A stretch of 18,972 bases of DNA from assembly GCA_934504345.1 (NCBI GenBank), contig CAKSVR010000039.1, forward strand, positions 1 to 18,972, written 5' to 3'. Numbering within the stretch: position 1 is the first letter of the stretch; every line of letters begins with the position of its first letter. Of this stretch, positions 1-6,994 are shown piece after piece. Under the pieces are notes generated by a model. The model saw only the letters and a program-made list of their open reading frames with translations. It did not search any database and was not told the DNA's origin. Source of the DNA: an uncultured Agathobaculum sp. (lineage in GTDB: Bacteria > Bacillota > Clostridia > Oscillospirales > Butyricicoccaceae). The translations under genes and the position numbers were made by a program.

Positions 1-80
1 TTTGCAAAGCAAATTCTATTTAACGCGCGCTGCCGCGCGATATGATAAAATTGGTTCAATACCGACTTTTTCGACAAGCT
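1..80 (-). repeat. Copy 1 of hairpin-rich intergenic repeat (cut by window edge)
   Basis: The reverse complement of these 80 bases matches 13674-13753 with only about five mismatches. Shared blocks include AAGTCGGTATTGAACCAATT, ATCATATCGCGCGGCAGCGC and TTAAATAGAATTTGCT. Each copy sits next to an intrinsic-terminator hairpin of different sequence (84-104 here, 13649-13672 there). The element probably continues left of the window. It has no coding capacity. Confidence 0.85.
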
Positions 81-83
81 GTG

Positions 84-115
84 GGCCCTGATCTTCTCAG
101 GGCCTTTTCTTTTTG
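84..115 (+). terminator. Intrinsic terminator of an upstream gene outside the window
   Basis: An 8-bp GC-rich stem, GGCCCTGA (84-91) with TCAGGGCC (97-104), closes a 5-nt loop and is followed by TTTTCTTTTT. It lies directly beside the repeat at 1-80 and upstream of the lepA promoter, so it probably ends a gene left of the window. Confidence 0.8.
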
Positions 116-208
116 CATGAAATTCCCCTCGACAGAAAATGAATTTTATGAAAAAGTACGAAATTCGCGTTTTGCGTAGATAAACACGCGCAAACTGCGA
201 AAGAACGC

Positions 209-237
209 TTGTGACACCCCGTTTAATATGCTATAAT
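209..237 (+). promoter_or_regulatory. SigA-type promoter of lepA-hemW
   Basis: A -35 box TTGTGA (209-214) and a perfect -10 box TATAAT (232-237) are separated by 17 bp, with an extended -10 TGC directly upstream. It lies about 50 bp before the lepA start. The 116-208 stretch before it shows nothing else recognisable. Confidence 0.75.
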
Positions 238-288
238 GAGGCTGTATTTATTTCGGTTTTTACAGTTTACAGATAAGGAGCTTTCGAC

Positions 289-2100
289 GTGAAGAATCGT
301 GAGCAGATCCGCAACTTCTCGATCATCGCGCATATCGACCACGGCAAATCCACGCTGGCAGACCGCCTGCTGGAGCAGTGCAAGGCGGTTTCGGTGCGCG
401 AGATGGAGGAACAGCTGCTGGACAATATGGAGCTCGAGCGCGAGCGCGGCATTACCATCAAGGCGCGTGCAGTCCGCATGGAATACACCGCGGACAACGG
501 CAAGACCTACGAAATGAACCTGATCGACACCCCGGGCCATGTGGACTTCAACTATGAGGTTTCGCGTTCGCTGGCGGCGTGCGAGGGCGCGCTGCTGGTC
601 GTGGATGCGGCGCAGGGCATCGAGGCGCAGACCCTCGGCAACACCTATCTTGCCATTGATGCGGGTCTTGAGGTCGTGCCGGTCATCAACAAGATCGACC
701 TGCCGGCGGCGGATGCACCGCGCGTCAAAAAGGAGATCGAGGACATCATCGGCATTCCGGCGGAGGATTCGCCGGAGATCTCCGCAAAAATGAACATCAA
801 CATCCATGAGGTGCTCGAACGCATCGTTACCGACATCCCGGCGCCGGAGGGCGATGCGGATGCGCCGCTGCGTGCGCTCGTGTTCGACAGCCAGTACGAC
901 CCGTACAAGGGCGTTGTCGTGTATATGCGCCTGCTGGACGGCAAAATTTATCCGGGCATGAAGGTCAAGATGATGGCTACCGGCGCGGAATTTCAGGTGC
1001 TCGAGTGCGGCTATATGCTGCCGCTCGGCCTGTCGCCGCAGCAGGAGCTTTGTGCGGGCGAGGTAGGCTACTTCACCGCCTCGATCAAGAAGGTATCCGA
1101 TACCCGCGTGGGCGATACCGTCACCGGTGTGGAGAATCCCACGCCCGAGGCACTGCCCGGCTATCGTCCGGCACGCCCGATGGTATTCTGCGGCATTTAT
1201 ACCGAGGACGGCTCGAAGTATCCCGATCTGCGCGATGCGCTGGAGAAGCTGCAGCTCAACGATGCGGCGCTGTCGTTCGAGCCGGAGAGCTCGGTCGCAC
1301 TGGGCTTCGGCTTCCGCTGCGGCTTCCTCGGAATGCTGCACATGGAGATCATTCAAGAACGTCTGGAGCGCGAGTTCGACCTTGACCTCGTCACCACGCT
1401 GCCGAGCGTTATCTACGAGGTCGTCAAGACCGACGGCACGACCCAGCGCTGCGACAATCCGCACGATTATCCGAGCCCGGACCTGATCGAAGAGGCCCGT
1501 GAGCCATATGTCAAGGCATCCATTATGACACCGCAGGAGTTCGTCGGCAACATCATGCCGATGTGTCAGGACCGCCGCGGCATCTTCAAGGATATGCAGT
1601 ACCTCGACTCCAATCTGGTTGAGCTGCACTACGAAATGCCCACCGGTGAGATCATTTACGACTTTTTCGATGCGCTCAAGGCGCGTACCAAGGGCTATGC
1701 ATCGCTCGATTATGAGTTTATCGACTACCGTAAGAGCGATCTTGTCAAGGTCGATCTGCTGCTGAACGGCGATCAGGTGGATGCGCTGTCGTTTATCGTT
1801 CACCGCGACAAGGCCTATGGCCGTGCCCGCCGCATCTGCGAAAAGCTCAAGGAGAATATCCCGCGCCAGCTGTTCGAGGTGCCGATTCAGGCGGCCATCG
1901 GCGGCAAGGTCATTGCCCGTGAAACCGTCAAGGCGATGCGTAAGGACGTACTGGCCAAGTGCTACGGCGGCGACATCACCCGAAAGAAGAAGCTGCTCGA
2001 AAAGCAGAAGGAAGGCAAGAAGAAGATGCGTGCGCTCGGCACGGTTCAGCTGCCGACCGAGGCGTTTATGGCAGTCCTCAAACTCGATGAGGAAAACTAA
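289..2100 (+). CDS. lepA: Elongation factor 4 (LepA), ribosome-associated GTPase
   Basis: The 603-aa product has the normal length of LepA/EF-4, the translational GTPase that binds the ribosome in an EF-G-like manner and is reported to act on back-translocation or initiation. GTPase motifs are in order: G1 AHIDHGKST (14-22), G2 RGIT (53-56), G3 DTPGH (80-84), G4 NKID (134-137) and SAK further on. The C-terminal half carries the family-specific domain ending in a Lys-rich tail (KKKLLEKQKEGKKKMR). The start is GTG at 289, chosen because AAGGAG (275-280) sits 8 nt upstream and MKNREQIRNFSIIAHIDHGK matches the family N-terminus. hemW follows with a 14-nt overlap, so the two genes are almost certainly co-transcribed. 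Identification is very secure. Confidence 0.98.
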   Translation: MKNREQIRNFSIIAHIDHGKSTLADRLLEQCKAVSVREMEEQLLDNMELERERGITIKARAVRMEYTADNGKTYEMNLIDTPGHVDFNYEVSRSLAACEGALLVVDAAQGIEAQTLGNTYLAIDAGLEVVPVINKIDLPAADAPRVKKEIEDIIGIPAEDSPEISAKMNINIHEVLERIVTDIPAPEGDADAPLRALVFDSQYDPYKGVVVYMRLLDGKIYPGMKVKMMATGAEFQVLECGYMLPLGLSPQQELCAGEVGYFTASIKKVSDTRVGDTVTGVENPTPEALPGYRPARPMVFCGIYTEDGSKYPDLRDALEKLQLNDAALSFEPESSVALGFGFRCGFLGMLHMEIIQERLEREFDLDLVTTLPSVIYEVVKTDGTTQRCDNPHDYPSPDLIEEAREPYVKASIMTPQEFVGNIMPMCQDRRGIFKDMQYLDSNLVELHYEMPTGEIIYDFFDALKARTKGYASLDYEFIDYRKSDLVKVDLLLNGDQVDALSFIVHRDKAYGRARRICEKLKENIPRQLFEVPIQAAIGGKVIARETVKAMRKDVLAKCYGGDITRKKKLLEKQKEGKKKMRALGTVQLPTEAFMAVLKLDEEN

Positions 2101-3238
2101 CGCTGCAACAGGCGGCAAGCCGCTCGGGCTGTATCTGCACATCCCGTTCTGCGTGAAAAAGTGTGCGTACTGCGATTTTTATTCCATTACGGATGCCTCG
2201 CGCAAGGCGGACTACGTTTCGGCGCTGGTGCGCGATTTGCGGGTGTATGGTGAACGCTGTGCGGACTACACGGCCGATACCGTGTACATCGGCGGCGGCA
2301 CGCCGACCTGTCTGGGCGCAGAGCTGCTCGGTGCGGTCTTGCAGGCCGTGAGGGAGTGCTTTGCGCTGGCGGATAACGCCGAGATAACGGTGGAGTGCAA
2401 TCCGGAGAGCACGGACAGGGCAGTGCTGGAGGCCATGCGCGCGTATGGTGTCAACCGGCTGTCGTTCGGCGTGCAGGCGGCGCATGATGCGGAGCTCAAA
2501 CGCATCGGGCGCATCCACGATTTCGCACAGGCGAAACGGGCGGTGGAGTTGGCGCGTGCGTGCGGCTTTTCCAACATCAGCCTTGATCTGATGTACGGCC
2601 TGCCGAACCAGACACAGGCGCAGTTCCTCGATTCGGTGGAGCAGTGCCTGACACTTGCGCCGCAGCATTTATCGTGCTACGGGCTCAAGCTCGAGCCGGC
2701 CACACCGATGGGACGGGAAAATCCCATCCTGCCGGACGATGACGAACAGGCGGACACCTATCTCGCTCTGTGTGCAAAGCTGCGCGAAAACGGTTTTGAG
2801 CACTACGAGATCTCGAATTTCGCCCGACCGGGATTCCGTTCCCGGCATAATTTCAAATATTGGGATCTTTCTGAATATCTCGGGCTGGGACCCGGCGCAC
2901 ACTCGTTTCTGAACGGCTGCCGGTTCTCGTTCGCCCGCGACATCAGCACATATATCAGCGGCACGAGTGTCCCGCACGCCGAGGAGGAAGTCGCGGACTT
3001 CCAGCGGCAGGGCGAATACCTGATGGTGCGCCTGCGTACCTCGGACGGCGCGGATATGCTCGACCTTACAGAACGATATGGCATCGATACGGCTCTGTAT
3101 GAGCAGGTGTTCCGCACGCTGGAAAAGCACGGGCTCACCGCGCATGAGGGCACACGATGGCATTTGACGGAACAGGGCTTTCTGGTTTCCAACAGCATCA
3201 TCAATGCAGTCGTGGAAGCCGGGAGTAATTGGGAATGA
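2087..3238 (+). CDS. hemW: Radical SAM protein HemW (heme chaperone / HemN-like)
   Basis: The 383-aa product is a radical SAM enzyme. The motif HIPFCVKKCAYCDF (18-31) gives the CxxxCxxC cluster site (Cys22, Cys26, Cys29), and GGGTP (69-73) is the SAM-binding loop. Residue 31 is Phe, so the CxxxCxxCxC pattern of true HemN coproporphyrinogen dehydrogenases is absent. That fits HemW, known in other bacteria as a heme-binding chaperone for respiratory enzymes. The ATG at 2087 lies inside the lepA end (14-nt overlap), which suggests translational coupling; no strong Shine-Dalgarno is visible. lepA-hemW is a classic Firmicutes pair. The stop codon lies inside an AT-rich inverted repeat (3227-3254), so the last residues (NWE) come from that repeat. 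Whether it handles heme in this anaerobe is inference. Confidence 0.93.
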   Translation: MRKTNAATGGKPLGLYLHIPFCVKKCAYCDFYSITDASRKADYVSALVRDLRVYGERCADYTADTVYIGGGTPTCLGAELLGAVLQAVRECFALADNAEITVECNPESTDRAVLEAMRAYGVNRLSFGVQAAHDAELKRIGRIHDFAQAKRAVELARACGFSNISLDLMYGLPNQTQAQFLDSVEQCLTLAPQHLSCYGLKLEPATPMGRENPILPDDDEQADTYLALCAKLRENGFEHYEISNFARPGFRSRHNFKYWDLSEYLGLGPGAHSFLNGCRFSFARDISTYISGTSVPHAEEEVADFQRQGEYLMVRLRTSDGADMLDLTERYGIDTALYEQVFRTLEKHGLTAHEGTRWHLTEQGFLVSNSIINAVVEAGSNWE

Positions 3239-3254
3239 GGATTCATTCTCAATT
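3227..3254. repeat. AT-rich inverted repeat carrying the hemW stop codon
   Basis: AATTGGGAATGA (3227-3238) pairs with TCATTCTCAATT (3243-3254) at 11 of 12 positions around a 4-nt loop. The TGA stop of hemW is the end of the left arm. The core resembles the ends of the element at 8489-8620 and the segment at 3604-3624, so it looks like one member of a dispersed repeat family. It could act as a weak terminator or mRNA-end stabiliser. Confidence 0.6.
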
Positions 3255-3305
3255 TTAAAGGGTTTGTTATAAATTAACATAGACGCAAAAAACGGAGGAA
3301 TCACA

Positions 3306-3575
3306 ATGCGCGCAGTAATCACAGTAGCAGGCAAGGACCGTACCGGTATCATCGCCAAGATCTCGAACACGCTCTATGAGCATCAGGTCAACATCATCGA
3401 CATTTCCCAGAACGTTATGGAAGATGTGTTCGCAATGGTCATGCTGGTAAACATCGACAAGTGCACCGTAGACTTCAACACGCTGATCGATCTGCTGGAC
3501 AAGGACGGTGAGGAGCTCGGCATGAAGATCCATACCATGCACGAGGACATCTTCGACGCAATGCACAAGATCTGA
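3306..3575 (+). CDS. UPF0237 family ACT-domain protein
   Basis: The 89-aa protein is a single ACT domain (MRAVITVAGKDRTGIIAKIS onward). It has the usual beta-alpha-beta start with a DRTGI turn and the NIIDISQNVMED second strand/helix segment seen in UPF0237 proteins. ACT domains usually bind amino acids or small ligands; the ligand of this family is not known to me. GGAGG (3294-3298) lies 7 nt before the ATG. It is followed after 66 bp by the UPF0210 gene, a pairing common in Gram-positive genomes that suggests a shared regulatory or metabolic role. A weak TATAAA at 3268-3273 could be its -10 box, but no convincing -35 box is seen. Confidence 0.93.
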   Translation: MRAVITVAGKDRTGIIAKISNTLYEHQVNIIDISQNVMEDVFAMVMLVNIDKCTVDFNTLIDLLDKDGEELGMKIHTMHEDIFDAMHKI

Positions 3576-3641
3576 CAAATTGACAGGATCGAGAGCAGGT
3601 AAAGATTCTCAACTCTCAATTTTTCAGGAGGTTTATGTTAA

Positions 3642-5006
3642 ATGTCTATGATCAACACAAAAGATATTCTGGAAACCATTAAGATGATCGAGGAGGAGCA
3701 CCTCGACATTCGTACCATTACGATGGGCATTTCGCTGCGCGACCTCGCGGCGGACGATGTGAACGTGCTGGCCGACAAGATCTACGACAAGGTAACGCGC
3801 CGTGCGGAAAAGCTGGTCGCGACCGGTGAGCAGATCGAGCGCGAGCTCGGTATCCCGATCATCAACAAGCGCATTTCGGTAACGCCGATCGCCATGGTCG
3901 GTGCGACCTCTTCTGCGAACAGCTATGTGCCGCTGGCTAAGGCGCTCGACCGCGCCGCTTCGACCACCGGCGTGAATTTCGTCGGCGGCTTCTCTGCGCT
4001 GGTGCAGAAAGGCTTTGCCAAGGGCGATGAGATCCTGATCAACTCTATTCCGGAGGCCATGGCGGAAACCAATCTGGTCTGCTCGTCTGTCAACGTTGCT
4101 TCCACCAAGGCGGGCGTCAATCTGGATGCCATCGGCCTGATGGGCCGCATCATCAAGCAGACGGCAGAGCTCACCAAGGACAACGATTCCATGGGCTGCT
4201 CTAAGCTGGTCGTTTTTGCCAACGCGGTAGACGATAACCCGTTCATGGCCGGTGCGTTCCACGGCATTGGCGAACCGGAAACCGTTATCAACGTCGGCGT
4301 TTCCGGCCCGGGCGTTGTACAGTCCGCCATCCGCCGTGCAGGCGACTGCTCCATCGGCGAGGTCGCTGACGTTATCAAAAAGACGGCATTCAAGATCACC
4401 CGTATGGGTCAGCTGGTCGGCGCACTGGCAAGCCAGCGTCTGGGCGTGCCGTTCGGCATCGTTGACCTGTCGCTCGCGCCGACTCCGGCCATCGGCGACT
4501 CGGTTGCGCGCATCCTCGAAGAAGTTGGTCTGGAGGTCTGCGGCGGCTGCGGCACGACGGCTATCCTTGCCATGCTGAACGATGCCGTAAAGAAGGGCGG
4601 CGTTATGGCATCCTCGAGTGTCGGCGGTCTGTCCGGTGCATTCATCCCGGTTTCCGAGGACGAGGGCATGATCGCGGCGGCACAGGCGGGTGCGCTGACC
4701 CTTGAAAAGCTCGAGGCCATGACGGCTGTATGCTCGGTTGGTATCGATATGGTCGCTGTTCCGGGCGACACCACCGCCGAGGTTATTTCCGGCCTGATCG
4801 CGGACGAGATCGCCATCGGCGTTGTCAACACCAAGACCACAGCTGTCCGCGTTATCCCGGCCATCGGCAAGGGTGTCGGCGATATGGTTGAGTTCGGCGG
4901 CCTGCTGGGCTCTGCGCCGATCATGCCGATCAAGACCGGCTCTCCCGCGAAGTTCATTAACCGCGGCGGCCGCATCCCGGCTCCGATCCAGAGCCTGAAA
5001 AACTGA
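3642..5006 (+). CDS. UPF0210 (DUF711) family protein
   Basis: The 454-aa product has the family's normal length and typical start (MSMINTKDILETIKMIEEEH). Glycine-rich blocks are characteristic, such as FVGGFSALVQKG and the C-terminal GFGGL-type region (VEFGGLLGSAPIMPIKTGSP). The family resembles pyruvate formate-lyase folds in some annotations, but no catalytic activity can be assigned from the sequence. AGGAGGT (3626-3632) precedes the ATG at a good distance. It is paired with the upstream ACT protein, and transcription ends at the strong hairpin at 5017-5050. The short gap before it contains another copy of the CTCAACTCTCAATTTTT-type AT-rich segment. No signal peptide or membrane segment is apparent. 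Confidence 0.93.
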   Translation: MSMINTKDILETIKMIEEEHLDIRTITMGISLRDLAADDVNVLADKIYDKVTRRAEKLVATGEQIERELGIPIINKRISVTPIAMVGATSSANSYVPLAKALDRAASTTGVNFVGGFSALVQKGFAKGDEILINSIPEAMAETNLVCSSVNVASTKAGVNLDAIGLMGRIIKQTAELTKDNDSMGCSKLVVFANAVDDNPFMAGAFHGIGEPETVINVGVSGPGVVQSAIRRAGDCSIGEVADVIKKTAFKITRMGQLVGALASQRLGVPFGIVDLSLAPTPAIGDSVARILEEVGLEVCGGCGTTAILAMLNDAVKKGGVMASSSVGGLSGAFIPVSEDEGMIAAAQAGALTLEKLEAMTAVCSVGIDMVAVPGDTTAEVISGLIADEIAIGVVNTKTTAVRVIPAIGKGVGDMVEFGGLLGSAPIMPIKTGSPAKFINRGGRIPAPIQSLKN

Positions 5007-5016
5007 TTGCTGTGCA

Positions 5017-5050
5017 AAACGGACGGCCCTGCAAAGCCGTCCGTTTCCTT
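5017..5050 (+). terminator. Intrinsic terminator after the UPF0210 gene
   Basis: An 11-bp stem, AAACGGACGGC (5017-5027) with GCCGTCCGTTT (5036-5046), is followed by a short T-rich tail. It lies 11 nt after the stop codon. Confidence 0.85.
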
Positions 5051-5073
5051 TATACTAAAGATACAAATATCAG

Positions 5074-5119
5074 AAAAAAGCAACAGCCATAACACGATTT
5101 TCGTCGTGTCATGGCTGTT
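5074..5119 (-). terminator. Intrinsic terminator of the ArsC-like gene
   Basis: A long near-perfect hairpin pairs 5082-5097 with 5104-5119 (AACAGCCAT...ATGGCTGTT). On the - strand it is followed by a run of six T (5074-5079 read as A on +). It ends the leftward transcript converging on the UPF0210 gene. The T's at 5118-5121 may allow some activity in the + direction. Confidence 0.8.
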
Positions 5120-5139
5120 TTGCGCGTTTTGGAGGATTT

Positions 5140-5475
5140 TCACTCCCACTTTGCCCAAACATCGGGCTGGTAGCCGACAGTAGCCTGACGGCCGTTGCGG
5201 ACAACGGGCGTTTTCATCAGCGTGCCGTCCTCGAGCAGTTTTTCCTTTTTGTCCTCGTCGTAAGCGAGGTAGGAAAGCGAGGCATAGCCCTTGCTTTTCT
5301 CATCGAGCAGGCTGTCCAGCCCGCCGACGGCTTTCAGCACGCTGTCCAGCTCACCCTTGGACATCCCTTTCTGTGCAAGGTCGATCATCTGAAACCTGAT
5401 GCCGCGCTCCTTGAACCAGCGCTGTGCCTTTTTGGTGTCGAAACACTTGTTTTTGCCGAAAATCTGAATATTCAT
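5140..5475 (-). CDS. ArsC/Spx/YffB-like thioredoxin-fold protein
   Basis: The 111-aa protein has the ArsC-like fold pattern: an N-terminal beta strand and one redox cysteine (MNIQIFGKNKCFDTKKAQRW, Cys11), then a helix, and a C-terminal MKTPVVRNGRQATVGYQPDVW segment typical of this superfamily. There is no second cysteine of a CxxC pair. It could be a thiol-dependent reductase or an Spx-type regulator; the sequence alone does not decide. The ATG at 5475 was chosen because AAGGAG lies 8 nt upstream; a longer frame reaching 5532 has no such site and would cover the promoter. It has its own SigA promoter at the end of the ger operon, so it is expressed in vegetative cells independently of the receptor. 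Confidence 0.88.
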   Translation of the reverse strand: MNIQIFGKNKCFDTKKAQRWFKERGIRFQMIDLAQKGMSKGELDSVLKAVGGLDSLLDEKSKGYASLSYLAYDEDKKEKLLEDGTLMKTPVVRNGRQATVGYQPDVWAKWE

Positions 5476-5503
5476 GCCGTAATCTCCTTTGCTCTGCCTT
5501 TGC

Positions 5504-5532
5504 ATTATAGCAGAACGGAGAACGGAAAACAA
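5504..5532 (-). promoter_or_regulatory. SigA-type promoter of the ArsC-like gene
   Basis: On the - strand a -35 TTGTTT (5527-5532) and a perfect -10 TATAAT (5504-5509) are separated by 17 bp. It sits just after the stop of the ger B-subunit gene. Confidence 0.7.
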
Positions 5533-5535
5533 GCC

Positions 5536-6366
5536 CTAACGGCTGCGGCGCAAATGCAGCACGCCGCAGGTCTGCGTGAACGGATACAGCAGCACGCACA
5601 GCAGTGCGGCGCACCGGCCGACTTCGCAGAGGATGAGCGGCACCGCGAAGAACACCTCGCCGTGGCGGGCAAAGTTACCGATGGCGGCAAGTCCGGCGGC
5701 AGTGAATGCCGGATAGGGCAGCAGAGCGGCAGTGTTCGGGCCGAGCAGGAGTCCGGTTCGCAGCAGCAGGAGCGCCAGCAGCGCGCCGCCTGCACCCAGC
5801 CCGCGCGATACGCTCGAGCACAGCCTGTCCTCCGGCAGAGAGAGCGCCAGAATGGCCGAAACAGGCAGTAATCGCCACAAAATGCGCCAGAACTGCGGCA
5901 GAAAGGCGGCAGTCGGTGCGGTAAGGTATGCAGGTGTCAGCTGGGTGAATGTCAGCACCAGAGAGAGCACCAGTGTCAGCCCGGCCAGCCATGCGGCGGG
6001 AAGTGCCCACATCGCGCAGCGATTGAGGCCCATCGCGGCGGTGAGCAGGATGCAGACGGTCAGCAGCATGACCGTGCCGCCACACGAGCGCCCGGTGAAC
6101 ACGGTTTCGCGCAGAAAGATGCTCATGCGGGCGATGGAGGCCAGCAGCGGGAACAGCGCCGCAGCCGCGAGGCTCCATTGCGGCAAAGCGTGCCGTCGTA
6201 CAGCACCGGACAGCCTTGCAGCGCCCGTGCCGCAGAGCGCACAGACCGCACACGCCAGTGCGGCGGCGTACACGCTCTGTCCGTCCGCGGGGAGGTACAG
6301 CAGCTCGCTCAGCGGCAGGAGCGCGAACAGCGCCGTACACCAGCGCGGGAACATTCGCTCACGCAT
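5536..6366 (-). CDS. Short GerAB/GerKB-like spore germination permease
   Basis: The 276-aa product is almost entirely hydrophobic with about eight or nine membrane-spanning segments. The call rests mainly on context: it is the third gene of a ger operon (A-C-B order) and starts 8 nt inside the C-subunit gene. Canonical GerAB permeases belong to the APC superfamily, have about 360 residues and ten helices, and bind the germinant in the inner spore membrane. This one is roughly 90 residues shorter and diverged, rich in Ala, Leu and Cys. Near the middle, SLVLTFTQLTPAYLTAPTAA resembles the region following helix 5 in the family. It may be a reduced functional subunit or a decaying one; there is no stop or frameshift inside. 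Confidence 0.7.
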   Translation of the reverse strand: MRERMFPRWCTALFALLPLSELLYLPADGQSVYAAALACAVCALCGTGAARLSGAVRRHALPQWSLAAAALFPLLASIARMSIFLRETVFTGRSCGGTVMLLTVCILLTAAMGLNRCAMWALPAAWLAGLTLVLSLVLTFTQLTPAYLTAPTAAFLPQFWRILWRLLPVSAILALSLPEDRLCSSVSRGLGAGGALLALLLLRTGLLLGPNTAALLPYPAFTAAGLAAIGNFARHGEVFFAVPLILCEVGRCAALLCVLLYPFTQTCGVLHLRRSR

Positions 6367-6994
6367 TGTCGCCGCCTCCGATCTCGCCGTCTAAAAAGCA
6401 GGAGAGCCGCTCTCTGCGGAACACCGCCGTTCCGGCCGGCGCTGTCTGTCCGAAATCGTCCACGCGCAGTGCGGGCAGGATGGCCGTGCCGTCTGCGTGC
6501 AGCACATCGGCCACGCGATAGAGCGGCATATCCGGCAGAACGCCCTCCTGTGCGGAGCGGTCGAGCAAATCGCTGAGCGCGTATACCTCGTCGTCATTTT
6601 CCAGCAGCGCCGCCGCCGAGCCGTCCCGCACGACCGCAGCCCGCAGACTGAGCCGCACATCGTTCTCGCGGCACAGGTAGTCTGCCAGCGGCAGGATGCT
6701 GTCCGAAGCGGCCTCTTCGCTCAGCAAAAGCACCTGTGCATGGCTCAGATACAGGTCGCCGGGCAGGATGTTCCGCAGATTTCGCAGTGCTTCGGTCACA
6801 TCTGCGCCGGTGGAGGACAGATAGGCGGGCGCGGCGGTGTCATCCGGCGCATCCTGCCGCACGACCTCGGCCGTCAGACGGTACACGCCGTTCTCCCAAT
6901 CGAGCGCCAGCGCGGACACCGGCGAAACCTCGCGGGCGCAGCCGCACAGCAGCAGGAGCAGCGGGAGCAGCGGGAGAATTCGGAGCAGCTTCAC
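6359..6994 (-). CDS. Truncated GerAC/GerKC-like germination lipoprotein
   Basis: The 211-aa product starts with a lipoprotein signal (MKLLRILPLLPLLLLLCGC), with a lipobox-like LCGC ending at Cys19. The rest follows the N-terminal domain of GerAC lipoproteins: a strand with TAEVV, the LSHAQVLLLSEEAA segment, a VADVLHADGTAILPALRV stretch and the closing GTAVFRRERLSCFLD. In family members the C-terminal Spore_GerAC domain of about 170 residues begins here. In this gene only nine more residues follow before the stop, and the B-subunit gene begins within the overlap, so that domain is absent. The start overlaps the A gene by 4 nt. The lipoprotein normally sits on the outer face of the inner spore membrane as part of the germinant receptor. 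Confidence 0.78.
   Translation of the reverse strand: MKLLRILPLLPLLLLLCGCAREVSPVSALALDWENGVYRLTAEVVRQDAPDDTAAPAYLSSTGADVTEALRNLRNILPGDLYLSHAQVLLLSEEAASDSILPLADYLCRENDVRLSLRAAVVRDGSAAALLENDDEVYALSDLLDRSAQEGVLPDMPLYRVADVLHADGTAILPALRVDDFGQTAPAGTAVFRRERLSCFLDGEIGGGDNA

Noticed and set aside
223..2142. 639-residue open frame antisense to lepA
   Set aside because: The GC-rich codon pattern of lepA opens the opposite frame. The product is His/Arg-rich without family features, while lepA is certain on the + strand.
6359..6994. Frameshift explaining the short GerAC-like gene
   Set aside because: The B-subunit gene starts within 8 nt of the stop, so there is no DNA left that could encode the missing domain in another frame.
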